Of a stretch of 64,000 nt of DNA, positions 16,378 through 24,643 are shown piece by piece. Source of the stretch: an uncultured Candidatus Pelagibacter sp. (lineage in GTDB: Bacteria > Pseudomonadota > Alphaproteobacteria > Pelagibacterales > Pelagibacteraceae); assembly GCA_905618915.1 (NCBI GenBank), contig CAJQTI010000006.1:1-64000 (forward strand), in the 5' to 3' direction. The position numbers and the translations under genes were made by a program. The notes below the pieces were generated by a model, which saw only the letters and a program-made list of their open reading frames with translations, was not told where the DNA came from and ran no database searches. Numbering within the stretch: the stretch's first letter is position 1; the number at the start of each line of letters is the position of its first letter.

Positions 16378-18251
16378 ATCTTTCTTTTAAATAAACTCAT
16401 TAACCCACCAAGACTTAATAATAAAACTGAAATCCAGATCCAAACCATAAATGGCTTTACTTGATATCTAATATTAAAATATTCATTGCCTTTTACAAGG
16501 TTCATTACTAAAAACTTATCTTCTAATAGTGTTGTTTTTATATCTGCTTCACTAGTAATAATTACAGGCTGATTATAAATTCTAATCTCAGGGTTTAATT
16601 CAATGATTTTTCCATTTTTGTCTTTTATTTCAAAAAAGGCAAAGATCGAGTTAAAATTACTTTCTTTTCTTTCTTCTATCTTTTTAAAAAAAATTTCACC
16701 TTTATTATAATCGTATCTTTCACCGATTTTAATGTTGGTTATAATTTCTGAAGATAAAATATTATTAAATAGAATGCTTAATATTAATAAACTAAACCCA
16801 AAATGTGAGACAGTTTGAGAGGCATTATTAAATTTTTTAATAAATAATTCTTTTAAAGTCGTAAAGAATAGAAAAAAAGCAGCAGAAATTAAAACTGTAT
16901 AAAAAAGTAAGTCTGTAGTTAAATTTTTGATAATAAAAAAAGTTAACATTACTGAAATTATAAATGTGATAATAAGTGAGTTCTTATTTTCAATTTTTGA
17001 TTTAATCCATTTAAGTTGTGGTCCAAGAGACATAAATAATAGAAATGGTATTAAAAAAGGAACAATTAATTTTTGATAAAAAGGAGGTCCTACTGATATT
17101 TTTTCACTAGATATTACATCTAGAAAAATTGGGTATACTGTACCAATTAAAACAACAGATAAAAAATACATCATAAACCAATTGTTTATTAAGATGGAGG
17201 TTTCTCTACTAAGCCAAAAGAAATCATTTGAGTTTTTGTTATTTTCTTTGTGAAATATAAAAAATATTCCTAACGATAAGACAATTAGTGCAAATAAAAA
17301 TATTAATATAAAAATACCTCTTGCAGGATCATTAGCAAATGTATGTACAGAGTTTAATATTCCAGACCTTACCAAAAAAGTTCCACACATACTTAGGGTA
17401 AATGTTGTAATAGACAATATAACTACCCAAGATGTTAGTGCAGCCCTTCTCTCTAATACTGCAATACAGTGCAATAATGCTGTTAATGTTAGCCATGGCA
17501 TTAAAGAAACATTTTCAACTGGGTCCCAAAACCAAAAACCACCCCATCCCAGTTCATAATATGCCCAAATTGATCCAAGCATAATCCCTATAGTTAGAAA
17601 AATCCAAGAAACTAAAACCCATTTTTTGATATGCTGTCCCCATTGTTTTGAAACATAGTTTTGCGTAACTGCAGCAAGGGATGATGAAAATATTATAGAT
17701 GTACCGACATAACCTAAATATAAAATTGGAGGATGAATTGCTAAAGCTGGGTCTTGTAAGATTGGGTTCAGACCAAGGCCTTCATTAGGAATTGGAAATA
17801 AATAATTAAAAGGATTAGATGTCATTAATACAAATAAGAAAAATCCAATAATTATTATCTGCTGGAATAATAAAGTTAAAATTCTATATTTTTTAGGTTG
17901 CTCTCTTGATTTAATTAAAAATAGAAAAATAAATAAAGTTAATACTAATAACCATAGTAATAAGCTTCCCTCATGGTTTCCCCAAGTTCCTGAGATTTTA
18001 TAGAATAATGGTTTAGTTGTATGAGAGTTATTAAAGACTGTCTCATTACTAAAGTCTGAGTTTATAAAAGATATAATCAAACTCAAAAAACTCACAATTA
18101 CAAAAACTAACTGTAGAAATGATAGAGATAATATATTTTGGTTAATCTGCTTATTAGTATTATTAAAGTCTTTAATTGAAACTCCACAAAGTAAAACCGA
18201 AAGTAACAACCCTAAAATTAAAGAATAATAACCTATCTGATTAGCTAGCAA
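16374..18251 (-). CDS. ccmF: Heme lyase CcmF
   Basis: CcmF is the large polytopic subunit of the system I cytochrome c synthase, which joins heme from CcmE to apocytochrome c. The protein (625 aa) has many membrane segments, the tryptophan-rich heme-handling motif WGGFWFWDPVENVSLMPW, and a periplasmic HPPILYLGYVG segment. The length is slightly short of the usual 640-660 aa. It lies 1 bp downstream of ccmE and overlaps ccmG by 4 bp. Confidence 0.95.
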   Translation of the reverse strand: MLANQIGYYSLILGLLLSVLLCGVSIKDFNNTNKQINQNILSLSFLQLVFVIVSFLSLIISFINSDFSNETVFNNSHTTKPLFYKISGTWGNHEGSLLLWLLVLTLFIFLFLIKSREQPKKYRILTLLFQQIIIIGFFLFVLMTSNPFNYLFPIPNEGLGLNPILQDPALAIHPPILYLGYVGTSIIFSSSLAAVTQNYVSKQWGQHIKKWVLVSWIFLTIGIMLGSIWAYYELGWGGFWFWDPVENVSLMPWLTLTALLHCIAVLERRAALTSWVVILSITTFTLSMCGTFLVRSGILNSVHTFANDPARGIFILIFLFALIVLSLGIFFIFHKENNKNSNDFFWLSRETSILINNWFMMYFLSVVLIGTVYPIFLDVISSEKISVGPPFYQKLIVPFLIPFLLFMSLGPQLKWIKSKIENKNSLIITFIISVMLTFFIIKNLTTDLLFYTVLISAAFFLFFTTLKELFIKKFNNASQTVSHFGFSLLILSILFNNILSSEIITNIKIGERYDYNKGEIFFKKIEERKESNFNSIFAFFEIKDKNGKIIELNPEIRIYNQPVIITSEADIKTTLLEDKFLVMNLVKGNEYFNIRYQVKPFMVWIWISVLLLSLGGLMSLFKRKI

Positions 18252-18252
18252 T

Positions 18253-18672
18253 TTATTTATCTCCTATGGCTTCTTTAACTTCTGGGGGCATATAATTTTC
18301 ATCGTGTTTTGCCAAAATTTTAGTTGCTGTAAAATAATTTTTATCTTTTAAAAAACCTTCAGCAACCACTCCTTTTCCTTCAGCAAATAAATTGGGAACT
18401 GCCCCTGAATAAACAACATTAATTTCATTTTTAAAGTCAGTAATAATAAAATTAACTTCATCAGAATTTATAGAGACTGATTGTTCTTTAACCATCCCAC
18501 CCACTCTTATTTTCTTTTTATTTAATTCTATTAAAGACTTTATTTCTGACGGAGACTGAAAATATACAACGTTTTCTTTTAATGATTGTAAAATTAAAAA
18601 AACTGTTAAAATTACTGAGGCTAAGATTAAAGCTAAGAATACAAGTCGTAATTTAACCTTTTTACCATACAT
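18253..18672 (-). CDS. ccmE: Cytochrome c-type heme chaperone CcmE
   Basis: CcmE is a periplasmic heme chaperone with one N-terminal membrane anchor (139 aa). The heme-binding histidine is in [12 protein letters not shown] near the C-terminus, and the Tyr ligand follows four residues later. The OB-fold core contains [12 protein letters not shown]. It receives heme from CcmC/CcmD and hands it to CcmF. Its neighbours on both sides are ccm genes. Confidence 0.95.
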   Translation of the reverse strand: MYGKKVKLRLVFLALILASVILTVFLILQSLKENVVYFQSPSEIKSLIELNKKKIRVGGMVKEQSVSINSDEVNFIITDFKNEINVVYSGAVPNLFAEGKGVVAEGFLKDKNYFTATKILAKHDENYMPPEVKEAIGDK

Positions 18673-18682
18673 GGTTTATTAG

Positions 18683-18910
18683 TTAAATATTTGATGTATT
18701 AGATAATATTTCTCTATTAATATTCTGTGATCTCGCAGCTTTAGCTTTCTCAACATTTAGAGAACCAAATTTAGAAGCAAATCTTTTTTGCTCTTTTGAA
18801 AGTTGTAATTTAGTTACAAAGTACAAGGCTGTAAAACTGATCAATGTGAACGAAAAAGCTGACCATACGTAAGCTCCGTATCCGTTCATTGAAATTATTT
18901 CATTTATCAT
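18683..18910 (-). CDS. ccmD: Heme exporter protein CcmD
   Basis: This 75-aa protein has a single membrane helix following NGYGAYVWSAFSFT, the typical CcmD N-terminal motif, and a basic cytoplasmic tail. CcmD stabilises the CcmABC-CcmE complex. It lies between ccmC (4-bp overlap) and ccmE. It is somewhat longer than many CcmD proteins because of its C-terminal extension. Confidence 0.88.
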   Translation of the reverse strand: MINEIISMNGYGAYVWSAFSFTLISFTALYFVTKLQLSKEQKRFASKFGSLNVEKAKAARSQNINREILSNTSNI

Positions 18911-19617
18911 AATCTATCTAATCCTTTATTTTTAACTTTTATCAGTTCGGTATTATATTTCATCAAAAAAATGAGTAATGAAAAAAGGGCAAATGCCGCA
19001 GTCATAATACCCAATGGGACTAGCATTGATGGATGAATTGCTGTGTTGGTTGATAAAATATTAATTGAAGCTGGTTGATGTAACGTATTCCACCAATCTA
19101 CAGAAAATTTAATGATAGGAACATTCACCACTCCTAAAATTGCAATCAAAGAAGTAACTTTAATTACCTGTTCTTTATTATCATAAATTCTCCAAGCCAA
19201 TAAATACATTCCATAAAATAAAGCTAAAATTAGCATAGAAGTTATTCTTGCATCCCAAGCCCACCAGGTACCCCAAGTTGGTTTTCCCCAAATTGAACCT
19301 GTAACTAATGCAATGATATTAAATATAAATCCTGAAGGTGCTAAACTTTTAGCAATTAGAGCAAAATTTTTATTTTTAAAAACAAAACTTCCAACAGACA
19401 ATAAAGCTAAACTTGAAAATATTCCAAGTGATATCCAAGCAGCCGGTACATGAACATACATAATTCTTACTGCATCACTTTGTTTATAATCTTCAGGTGA
19501 AAGTATGAGCGCCTCGGTTAAACCAATTGTTAAGACAATAATAAATAAAAACAAAACGTACTTTGGCGCTTTAGAGGTTATTGCAAAAATTTTATTAGGC
19601 TCAAAATATTTAAACAT
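18907..19617 (-). CDS. ccmC: Heme exporter/heme delivery protein CcmC
   Basis: CcmC loads heme onto CcmE. The protein (236 aa, about six membrane segments) carries the tryptophan-rich motif WGTWWAWDARITS and two conserved periplasmic histidines (YVHVPAAW, TLHQPAS). It is the first ccm gene here. No ccmA or ccmB precedes it: the upstream 180 bp hold no large gene and then comes hspQ. These subunits must be encoded elsewhere. Confidence 0.95.
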   Translation of the reverse strand: MFKYFEPNKIFAITSKAPKYVLFLFIIVLTIGLTEALILSPEDYKQSDAVRIMYVHVPAAWISLGIFSSLALLSVGSFVFKNKNFALIAKSLAPSGFIFNIIALVTGSIWGKPTWGTWWAWDARITSMLILALFYGMYLLAWRIYDNKEQVIKVTSLIAILGVVNVPIIKFSVDWWNTLHQPASINILSTNTAIHPSMLVPLGIMTAAFALFSLLIFLMKYNTELIKVKNKGLDRL

Positions 19618-19673
19618 TTTTAAATTATATATATTAAAAAAAGATAATTTAATTTTTATTATGGAAAGTCATC

Positions 19674-19734
19674 CTGATCAAGAATGCAGAGGGAGTCAAT
19701 AATGATAAAAACGTTATTTAACACTCTTGATCAG
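19674..19734. repeat. Inverted repeat in ccmC-hspQ spacer, with overlapping mini-ORFs
   Basis: A perfect 10-bp inverted repeat, CTGATCAAGA and TCTTGATCAG, is separated by 41 bp. The similarity extends to about 13 of 15 positions per arm. On the plus strand it spans a 13-codon ORF (19661-19702) and a 34-codon ORF (19702-19806) that overlap as TAATG, the second preceded by an AGGGAG Shine-Dalgarno-like stretch. It could be a folded small RNA, a leader peptide or an operator. None of these is established. Confidence 0.4.
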
Positions 19735-19798
19735 AACATAATTGTAGATAGCAACTATATATGTCGAAGATTTGAATTAATTGTGTTTGAAAAAAGAA

Positions 19799-20119
19799 TT
19801 AATTAGAGGGTTTAAAGTAGCTAGAGCCTCTTTTGCCAGAAAAAATCTCCTCAATTAAAGGGTGTTTAATTGGATCTTCAGAATCGTCCATTAATAGATT
19901 TTGCTCTGAAACGTATGCCTCATAAGTAATTTCATCATTTTCAGCTAACAGATGATAAAAGGGCTGATCTTTTCTAGGACGAACATTCTTTGGAATGGAT
20001 TGATACCATTCTTCAGAATTATTAAATTCGAAATCCACATCATAAATTACACCTCTAAACTCAAAGTGTTTATGTTTTACAATGTCGCCTATTGAAAATT
20101 TTGCTTTTTGAATTGCCAT
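19799..20119 (-). CDS. hspQ: Heat shock protein HspQ
   Basis: HspQ (106 aa, normal length) is a small hemimethylated-DNA-binding/YccV-type protein that in enterobacteria stimulates Lon and is degraded by it. The conserved core FSIGDIVKHKHFEFRGVI, the DQPFYHLLAEN segment and the VSEQNL motif are present. The gene starts 8-10 bp downstream of a strong RpoH-like promoter element. It is preceded by the divergent yciB gene. Confidence 0.93.
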   Translation of the reverse strand: MAIQKAKFSIGDIVKHKHFEFRGVIYDVDFEFNNSEEWYQSIPKNVRPRKDQPFYHLLAENDEITYEAYVSEQNLLMDDSEDPIKHPLIEEIFSGKRGSSYFKPSN

Positions 20120-20127
20120 AGATATTA

Positions 20128-20154
20128 ATATGGGGGTTTAAAAATAAAAATCAA
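20128..20154 (-). promoter_or_regulatory. Candidate RpoH (heat-shock) promoter of hspQ
   Basis: Read on the minus strand, TTGATT is followed after 13 bp by CCCCATAT, a perfect match to the sigma-32 -10 consensus CCCCATNT. The -10 ends 8 bp before the hspQ ATG, so transcription would begin next to the start codon. The run of C's is very unusual in this A/T-rich spacer. Confidence 0.6.
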
Positions 20155-20197
20155 TAAAAAACATTTATATTTTTTTTATTATGTTAATATCTGTCAA

Positions 20198-20749
20198 GTG
20201 AATAAATCTTTTCTTAAATTTGCCACAGACTTCGGGCCTTTAGCTATATTTTTTTATTATTATTATAACAATGATAAGAACCTAGCAGTTGCAATTCCTC
20301 CACTTATAGTTGCAACATTAATTGCACTAGTAGTTGTTTGGTTTTTTGAAAAAAAAATACCTATGATGCCTTTAATAAGTGGTGTCTTAATTACATTTTT
20401 TGGTGGTCTAACAATTTATTTTAATGATCCAGTTTTTCTTTATGTAAAACCAACAATTATTAATATTTTATTTGCCCTTGCTTTATATTTTGGAAAATAT
20501 TTTACAAATGAGCCTGTTCTTAAAAAGATTATGGGCAAATCAATTGCCCTAACTGACATGGGTTGGGAATTATTAAACAAAAGATGGATGTACTTTTTCT
20601 TCTGCCTTGCAATCCTTAATGAATGTGTCTGGAGAACACAAACGGAAGAGTTTTGGGTTAACTTTAAGGTGTGGGGAATGTTGCCAATAACCCTTGTTTT
20701 TACAGGGTTTCAGATATCATTAATTAATAAACACAAACTTGATGAATAG
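20198..20749 (+). CDS. yciB: Inner membrane protein YciB / septation protein A (IspZ family)
   Basis: This polytopic inner-membrane protein has 183 aa and about five hydrophobic segments. The family features DFGPLAIFF at the N-terminus and LNECVWRTQTEEFWVNFKVWG near 139-160 are clear. YciB takes part in envelope integrity and septation, interacting with divisome and elongation proteins. The start codon is GTG at 20198. It is divergent from hspQ, and its last codons overlap the DUF2794 gene. Confidence 0.92.
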   Translation: MNKSFLKFATDFGPLAIFFYYYYNNDKNLAVAIPPLIVATLIALVVVWFFEKKIPMMPLISGVLITFFGGLTIYFNDPVFLYVKPTIINILFALALYFGKYFTNEPVLKKIMGKSIALTDMGWELLNKRWMYFFFCLAILNECVWRTQTEEFWVNFKVWGMLPITLVFTGFQISLINKHKLDE

Positions 20750-21086
20750 AAACTTAAAGCTAGTCGTAAATAACCCTCACAAACAAATAGAAGAAAGACA
20801 ATTTTTTGAAAAAAACGAACTTAAAATTATTTTAGACCTTTATGCAAAAATGGTCTCTGAGGGATCTTGGAAGGACTATGGTTTAAATATTTCTAACAGA
20901 CAGGTTAGCTTTAGTGTTTTTAAAAATGCAGCAGAGAATGCTTTATATAAAATTTGTAAAAACTTTAAACCCAGCAATAAAAATCTAAAATATTTAATTA
21001 CTGATTCTAATAGTAAAGTTTTAAAAAATTCTTTTGATCTAGAAATTTTACTTAAAAATACTAACTGGAAAAACCTTAAGAAATAA
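20742..21086 (+). CDS. DUF2794 family protein
   Basis: This is a small soluble protein restricted to alphaproteobacteria, of unknown function. Recognisable family segments are RQFFEKNELKIILDLYAKMV, GSWKDYGLN and ENALYKICK. The ORF track starts at a TTG (20739), but the ATG one codon later at 20742 overlaps the yciB stop (GATGAATAG) and is the more natural start, giving 114 aa. It is co-transcribed with yciB. Confidence 0.85.
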   Translation: MNRNLKLVVNNPHKQIEERQFFEKNELKIILDLYAKMVSEGSWKDYGLNISNRQVSFSVFKNAAENALYKICKNFKPSNKNLKYLITDSNSKVLKNSFDLEILLKNTNWKNLKK

Positions 21087-21091
21087 AAAGA

Positions 21092-21853
21092 CTATCGTCT
21101 TTGTCCAAATAATCTTAACAGCATTATAAATAAATTTATAAAGTCTAGGTAAAGAGTTAAGGCACCCATTAAAGCTTTTTTACTCATCAACTCACCCGTA
21201 TCACTAGATTCATACATGTTTTTAATTTTTTGAGTGTCATAAGCAGTAAGACCTACAAAAATTAAAACACCTAGAATTGAGATTACAAAATCCATCATTG
21301 AAGATTTTAAGAACATGTTAACAACTGATGCAACAATAATACCAATTAAGCCCATCATTAAAAATGATCCTAATTTTGTAAGATCTCTTTTAGTTGTGTA
21401 ACCATAAATACTCATTGCACCAAAAGTAATAGAAGTAATAAAGAACACTCTAGTGATACTCGCTCCGGTATAAACTAAGAATATTGAAGATAACGATAAC
21501 CCCATCAAAGAAGCAAAGACCCAAAATGTTGTTTGAGCAGCTGATGCTGACATTTTATTAATCCTAGCACTCATATAAAAAACTATCCCAAGAGGAGCTA
21601 GCATTACCACCCATTTGAAACCTGAAAGAAATATTGTGTTTCCTAAGCTTGTTAATGATGTAATTGATCCATTAGTATCTGTTACTACGGATAGTTTAAA
21701 AAATATTAAAGACACAAGTCCTGTTAACAAAATACCAGAAGCCATGTAATTATAGACTTTAAGCATGTAGGCTCTTAAGCCTTCATCCATTACTACTGTT
21801 GATTGTTGGGATTCTTTAACTTTGTTTAGTAAATTTTGTTTATTGAATATCAT
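21092..21853 (-). CDS. Bax inhibitor-1 / YccA family membrane protein
   Basis: This 253-aa integral membrane protein has about seven hydrophobic segments. The N-terminal MDEGLRAYMLKVYNYMASG and the C-terminal LTLYLDFINLFIMLLRLFG are diagnostic of the BI-1/YccA/YbhL family. E. coli YccA modulates FtsH, and BsYetJ is a pH-sensitive calcium leak channel, so a role in membrane quality control or ion leak is plausible. It is convergent with DUF2794 and divergent from the aldo-keto reductase. Confidence 0.93.
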   Translation of the reverse strand: MIFNKQNLLNKVKESQQSTVVMDEGLRAYMLKVYNYMASGILLTGLVSLIFFKLSVVTDTNGSITSLTSLGNTIFLSGFKWVVMLAPLGIVFYMSARINKMSASAAQTTFWVFASLMGLSLSSIFLVYTGASITRVFFITSITFGAMSIYGYTTKRDLTKLGSFLMMGLIGIIVASVVNMFLKSSMMDFVISILGVLIFVGLTAYDTQKIKNMYESSDTGELMSKKALMGALTLYLDFINLFIMLLRLFGQRR

Positions 21854-21913
21854 GACTTACATATAATAGGCTTTTACTATTATTTCAAGATGTCTTAATA
21901 AGACTTAACAATT

Positions 21914-22951
21914 ATGAATTACAAAAAATTAGGAAATACAGATTTAAAAGTAAGCACTATTTGTCTTGGAACAATGACTTGGGGTGAACAAAACTCTGAA
22001 AATGAGGGTTTTGAGCAGATGGATTATGCCTTGGATCAAGGTGTAAACTTTTGGGATACTGCAGAGCTTTATGCTGTCCCGCCAAGAGAAGAAACCTACG
22101 GTCACACTGAAATTATAATTGGTAACTGGTTTAAAAAATCAAACAAAAGAGACAAGGTTATTTTGGCAACCAAAGTTGCTGGACCTATGAGGGCTTATTT
22201 AAGAGGTGGTGGAAATAATTATGGAATAGAGAAAATGACTCAAGCTGTAAATGATAGTCTAAAAAGACTACAAACAGATTATATTGATCTCTATCAACTT
22301 CATTGGCCAGAGAGAGAAACTAATTTTTTTGGAAAATTAGGTTATGAACATGATGACAGTGGTGAGTGGAATCAATTTGAAGATGTCTTGGGCAGCTTAC
22401 AAAAATTTGTTGATGCTGGTAAAATTAGAGAAGTGGGTTTATCCAATGAAACACCTTGGGGTGTCTCTAAGTTTTTAGAGTTATCAAAAGAAAAAGGGCT
22501 TCCGAGAATGATGTCAATTCAAAATCCTTATAATCTATTAAATAGGACTTATGAAGTTGGCCTTGCTGAAGTTTCTGTAAGAGATAAAATTGGTTTATTA
22601 GCCTACTCTCCTTTAGCAAGTGGATATTTATCTGGAAAATATAGAAACAATCAAATGCCAAAAAATTCAAGAATTGAACGTGATGGTAGTTTTTGGACTC
22701 GGTATGAAAAACCCAACACTAATAAAGCAGTAGATGCATATTTTGAAATAGCTAAAAAACATAACCTTGATTTAACTCAAATGTCTTTAAAATTTTGTGA
22801 AATACAGTCTTTTATGACAAGCGTTATTATTGGAGCAACCACTATGGAGCAGTTGAAAACCAACGTGGAAAGTGTAAATATAGATTTAACTGATGAAACA
22901 ATTAAAGAAATAAATGAAGTACAAACAATTTACCCTAACCCATGTCCATAA
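21914..22951 (+). CDS. Aldo/keto reductase (Tas-like)
   Basis: This is an NADP(H)-dependent aldo-keto reductase of 345 aa and the (beta/alpha)8 type. The catalytic Tyr is in DTAELYAVPPREETYG, Lys in ATKVAG and His in QLHWPER. The NADP-binding C-terminal part IIGATTMEQLKTNV is present. The YAVPPREETYG insertion is typical of the E. coli Tas group. The physiological aldehyde or ketone is unknown. It overlaps the ialB-like gene by 10 bp. Confidence 0.9.
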   Translation: MNYKKLGNTDLKVSTICLGTMTWGEQNSENEGFEQMDYALDQGVNFWDTAELYAVPPREETYGHTEIIIGNWFKKSNKRDKVILATKVAGPMRAYLRGGGNNYGIEKMTQAVNDSLKRLQTDYIDLYQLHWPERETNFFGKLGYEHDDSGEWNQFEDVLGSLQKFVDAGKIREVGLSNETPWGVSKFLELSKEKGLPRMMSIQNPYNLLNRTYEVGLAEVSVRDKIGLLAYSPLASGYLSGKYRNNQMPKNSRIERDGSFWTRYEKPNTNKAVDAYFEIAKKHNLDLTQMSLKFCEIQSFMTSVIIGATTMEQLKTNVESVNIDLTDETIKEINEVQTIYPNPCP

Positions 22952-23448
22952 TTAGAAATTTTATAATCTTAATTCTTGTAAGCTTGTTTTCTGTTAGTGC
23001 AAACTCACAAGAAGTAAAAAAAGTTGGTAAATTTAAAGACTGGGAAGCAATGGTTATAGTTGAACAAGCTGGTAAGGTTTGTTTTGCTCAATCAGCTCCG
23101 GTATTACAAGCTCCAAAATCTAATATAAGAGAGGCAAGGATGTTTGTTTCTTTTAGACCGGGTGAAAAAGTAAGTAATGAAATAAGCATTACTGGTGGCT
23201 ATGAATTTAATAACAAAAATTCTATTACAGCTACATCTGGAAAATCTAAATATAAATTTGATATTGCTCAAGAAGGATTTGCTTGGATTGCTAATAACAA
23301 GGTTGAAAATAAAATGATTAAGACCATGAAAAGAGGATCAAGAATAATGATCACTGGTTATAATCAAAAAGGTTCACAAACTATAGATCACTATTCATTG
23401 TTAGGTTTTACTAAAGCTTATAATGCTGCAAAAACTAGCTGCAGTTAA
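22942..23448 (+). CDS. Invasion associated locus B (IalB) family protein
   Basis: This exported 168-aa protein has a signal peptide (about residues 1-22, ending VSANSQ). The IalB core starts GKFKDWEAMVI, with CFAQSAPVLQ following and an FVSFRPGEKV strand. It has a conserved pair of cysteines (one in VCFAQ, one near the C-terminus TSCS). The family is common in alphaproteobacteria, including free-living ones, so the name does not imply pathogenesis. Its function in the periplasm is unknown. Confidence 0.87.
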   Translation: MSIIRNFIILILVSLFSVSANSQEVKKVGKFKDWEAMVIVEQAGKVCFAQSAPVLQAPKSNIREARMFVSFRPGEKVSNEISITGGYEFNNKNSITATSGKSKYKFDIAQEGFAWIANNKVENKMIKTMKRGSRIMITGYNQKGSQTIDHYSLLGFTKAYNAAKTSCS

Positions 23449-23452
23449 TTAA

Positions 23453-24637
23453 ATGAAACCTAAAAAAAAAATTGTTCTCGCATATTCAGGTGGACTAGAT
23501 ACTTCTATTATTTTAAAATGGCTTCAAGAAAATTATGATGCAGAAGTTATTTGCTACACTGCTGATGTTGGTCAAGAAATTGATAGAAAAAAAATTATAA
23601 GAAATGCCAAAAGACTAGGCGTTAAAAATATTATTATTGAAAATCTAAAAGATATTTTTGTAAAAGATTATGTTTTTCCAATGCTTAGAGGACATGCAAT
23701 TTATGAGGGTGTTTATTTATTGGGTACTTCAATTGCAAGACCCTTAATTGCAAAACGACAAATTGCTGCTGCTAAAAAATTTGGAGCCTATGCTGTTTCA
23801 CATGGTTCAACTGGCAAAGGAAATGATCAAGTAAGATTTGAATTGGGATATCATTACTTTGGATCTAAAGTAAAAATTATTGCACCATGGAGAATATGGA
23901 AATTAAACTCTAGAACAGATTTAATTAAATATGCAAAAAAAAACAATATTCCAATTCCTACAGATAAAAAAGGTGCACCCCCTTTTTCTATTGATGATAA
24001 TTTATATCACACATCAACTGAAGGTAAGGTTTTAGAAAACCCAAAAAATGCGGCCCCAGAATTTCTTTTTCAAAGAACTGTGTCTCCTGAGAAAGCTCCT
24101 AACAAATCTTCATTTGTAACTATAGGATTTAAAAATGGAGACCCAATAACTGTTAATGGTAAAAAATTATCACCTGGAAATTTATTAGAAAAACTTAACG
24201 ATGTTGCTGGCAAAAATGGAATAGGTAGAGTTGATCTAGTTGAGAACAGATTTATTGGGATTAAATCTAGAGGTGTTTATGAAACACCCGGTGGGACATT
24301 GTTAATGTCCGCACACAGAGCAATTGAATCTGTTACTTTAGACAAAGAAACTATGCATAAAAAAGATGAAATTATGCCAAAGTATGCTGAACTCATTTAC
24401 AATGGCTACTGGTATTCAAAGGCAAGATTTAAGCTTCAAAAAATTGTCGACCTTAAAAAAAATAAGGTAAATGGCTCTGTTAAACTTAAATTATACAAAG
24501 GTAATATTACGATAATGTCTAGGCAAACAAAGAGTAGCGCTTATTCAATGAAAAAAGTTTCCTTTGAAGAAAACAAAACGTTTAATAAATCAAACGTAGA
24601 AAGATTTATTAATTTTCATAAAAAACAATTAAGATAA
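23453..24637 (+). CDS. argG: Argininosuccinate synthase
   Basis: ArgG joins citrulline and aspartate with ATP, the penultimate step of arginine synthesis. The protein (394 aa, normal length) has the PP-loop AYSGGLDTSIIL at 10-21, the citrulline/aspartate-binding region SHGSTGKGNDQVRFE, and the C-terminal YETPGGTLL segment. It lies 4 bp after ialB and 6 bp before the photolyase-like gene, in a plus-strand run. No other arg genes are in the window. Confidence 0.97.
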   Translation: MKPKKKIVLAYSGGLDTSIILKWLQENYDAEVICYTADVGQEIDRKKIIRNAKRLGVKNIIIENLKDIFVKDYVFPMLRGHAIYEGVYLLGTSIARPLIAKRQIAAAKKFGAYAVSHGSTGKGNDQVRFELGYHYFGSKVKIIAPWRIWKLNSRTDLIKYAKKNNIPIPTDKKGAPPFSIDDNLYHTSTEGKVLENPKNAAPEFLFQRTVSPEKAPNKSSFVTIGFKNGDPITVNGKKLSPGNLLEKLNDVAGKNGIGRVDLVENRFIGIKSRGVYETPGGTLLMSAHRAIESVTLDKETMHKKDEIMPKYAELIYNGYWYSKARFKLQKIVDLKKNKVNGSVKLKLYKGNITIMSRQTKSSAYSMKKVSFEENKTFNKSNVERFINFHKKQLR

Positions 24638-24643
24638 TTTAAT

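Noticed and set aside
19505-19702. 65-codon ORF antisense to ccmC
   Set aside because: Most of it overlaps conserved ccmC coding sequence. Only the last 13 codons lie in the spacer, and they are considered under the inverted repeat.
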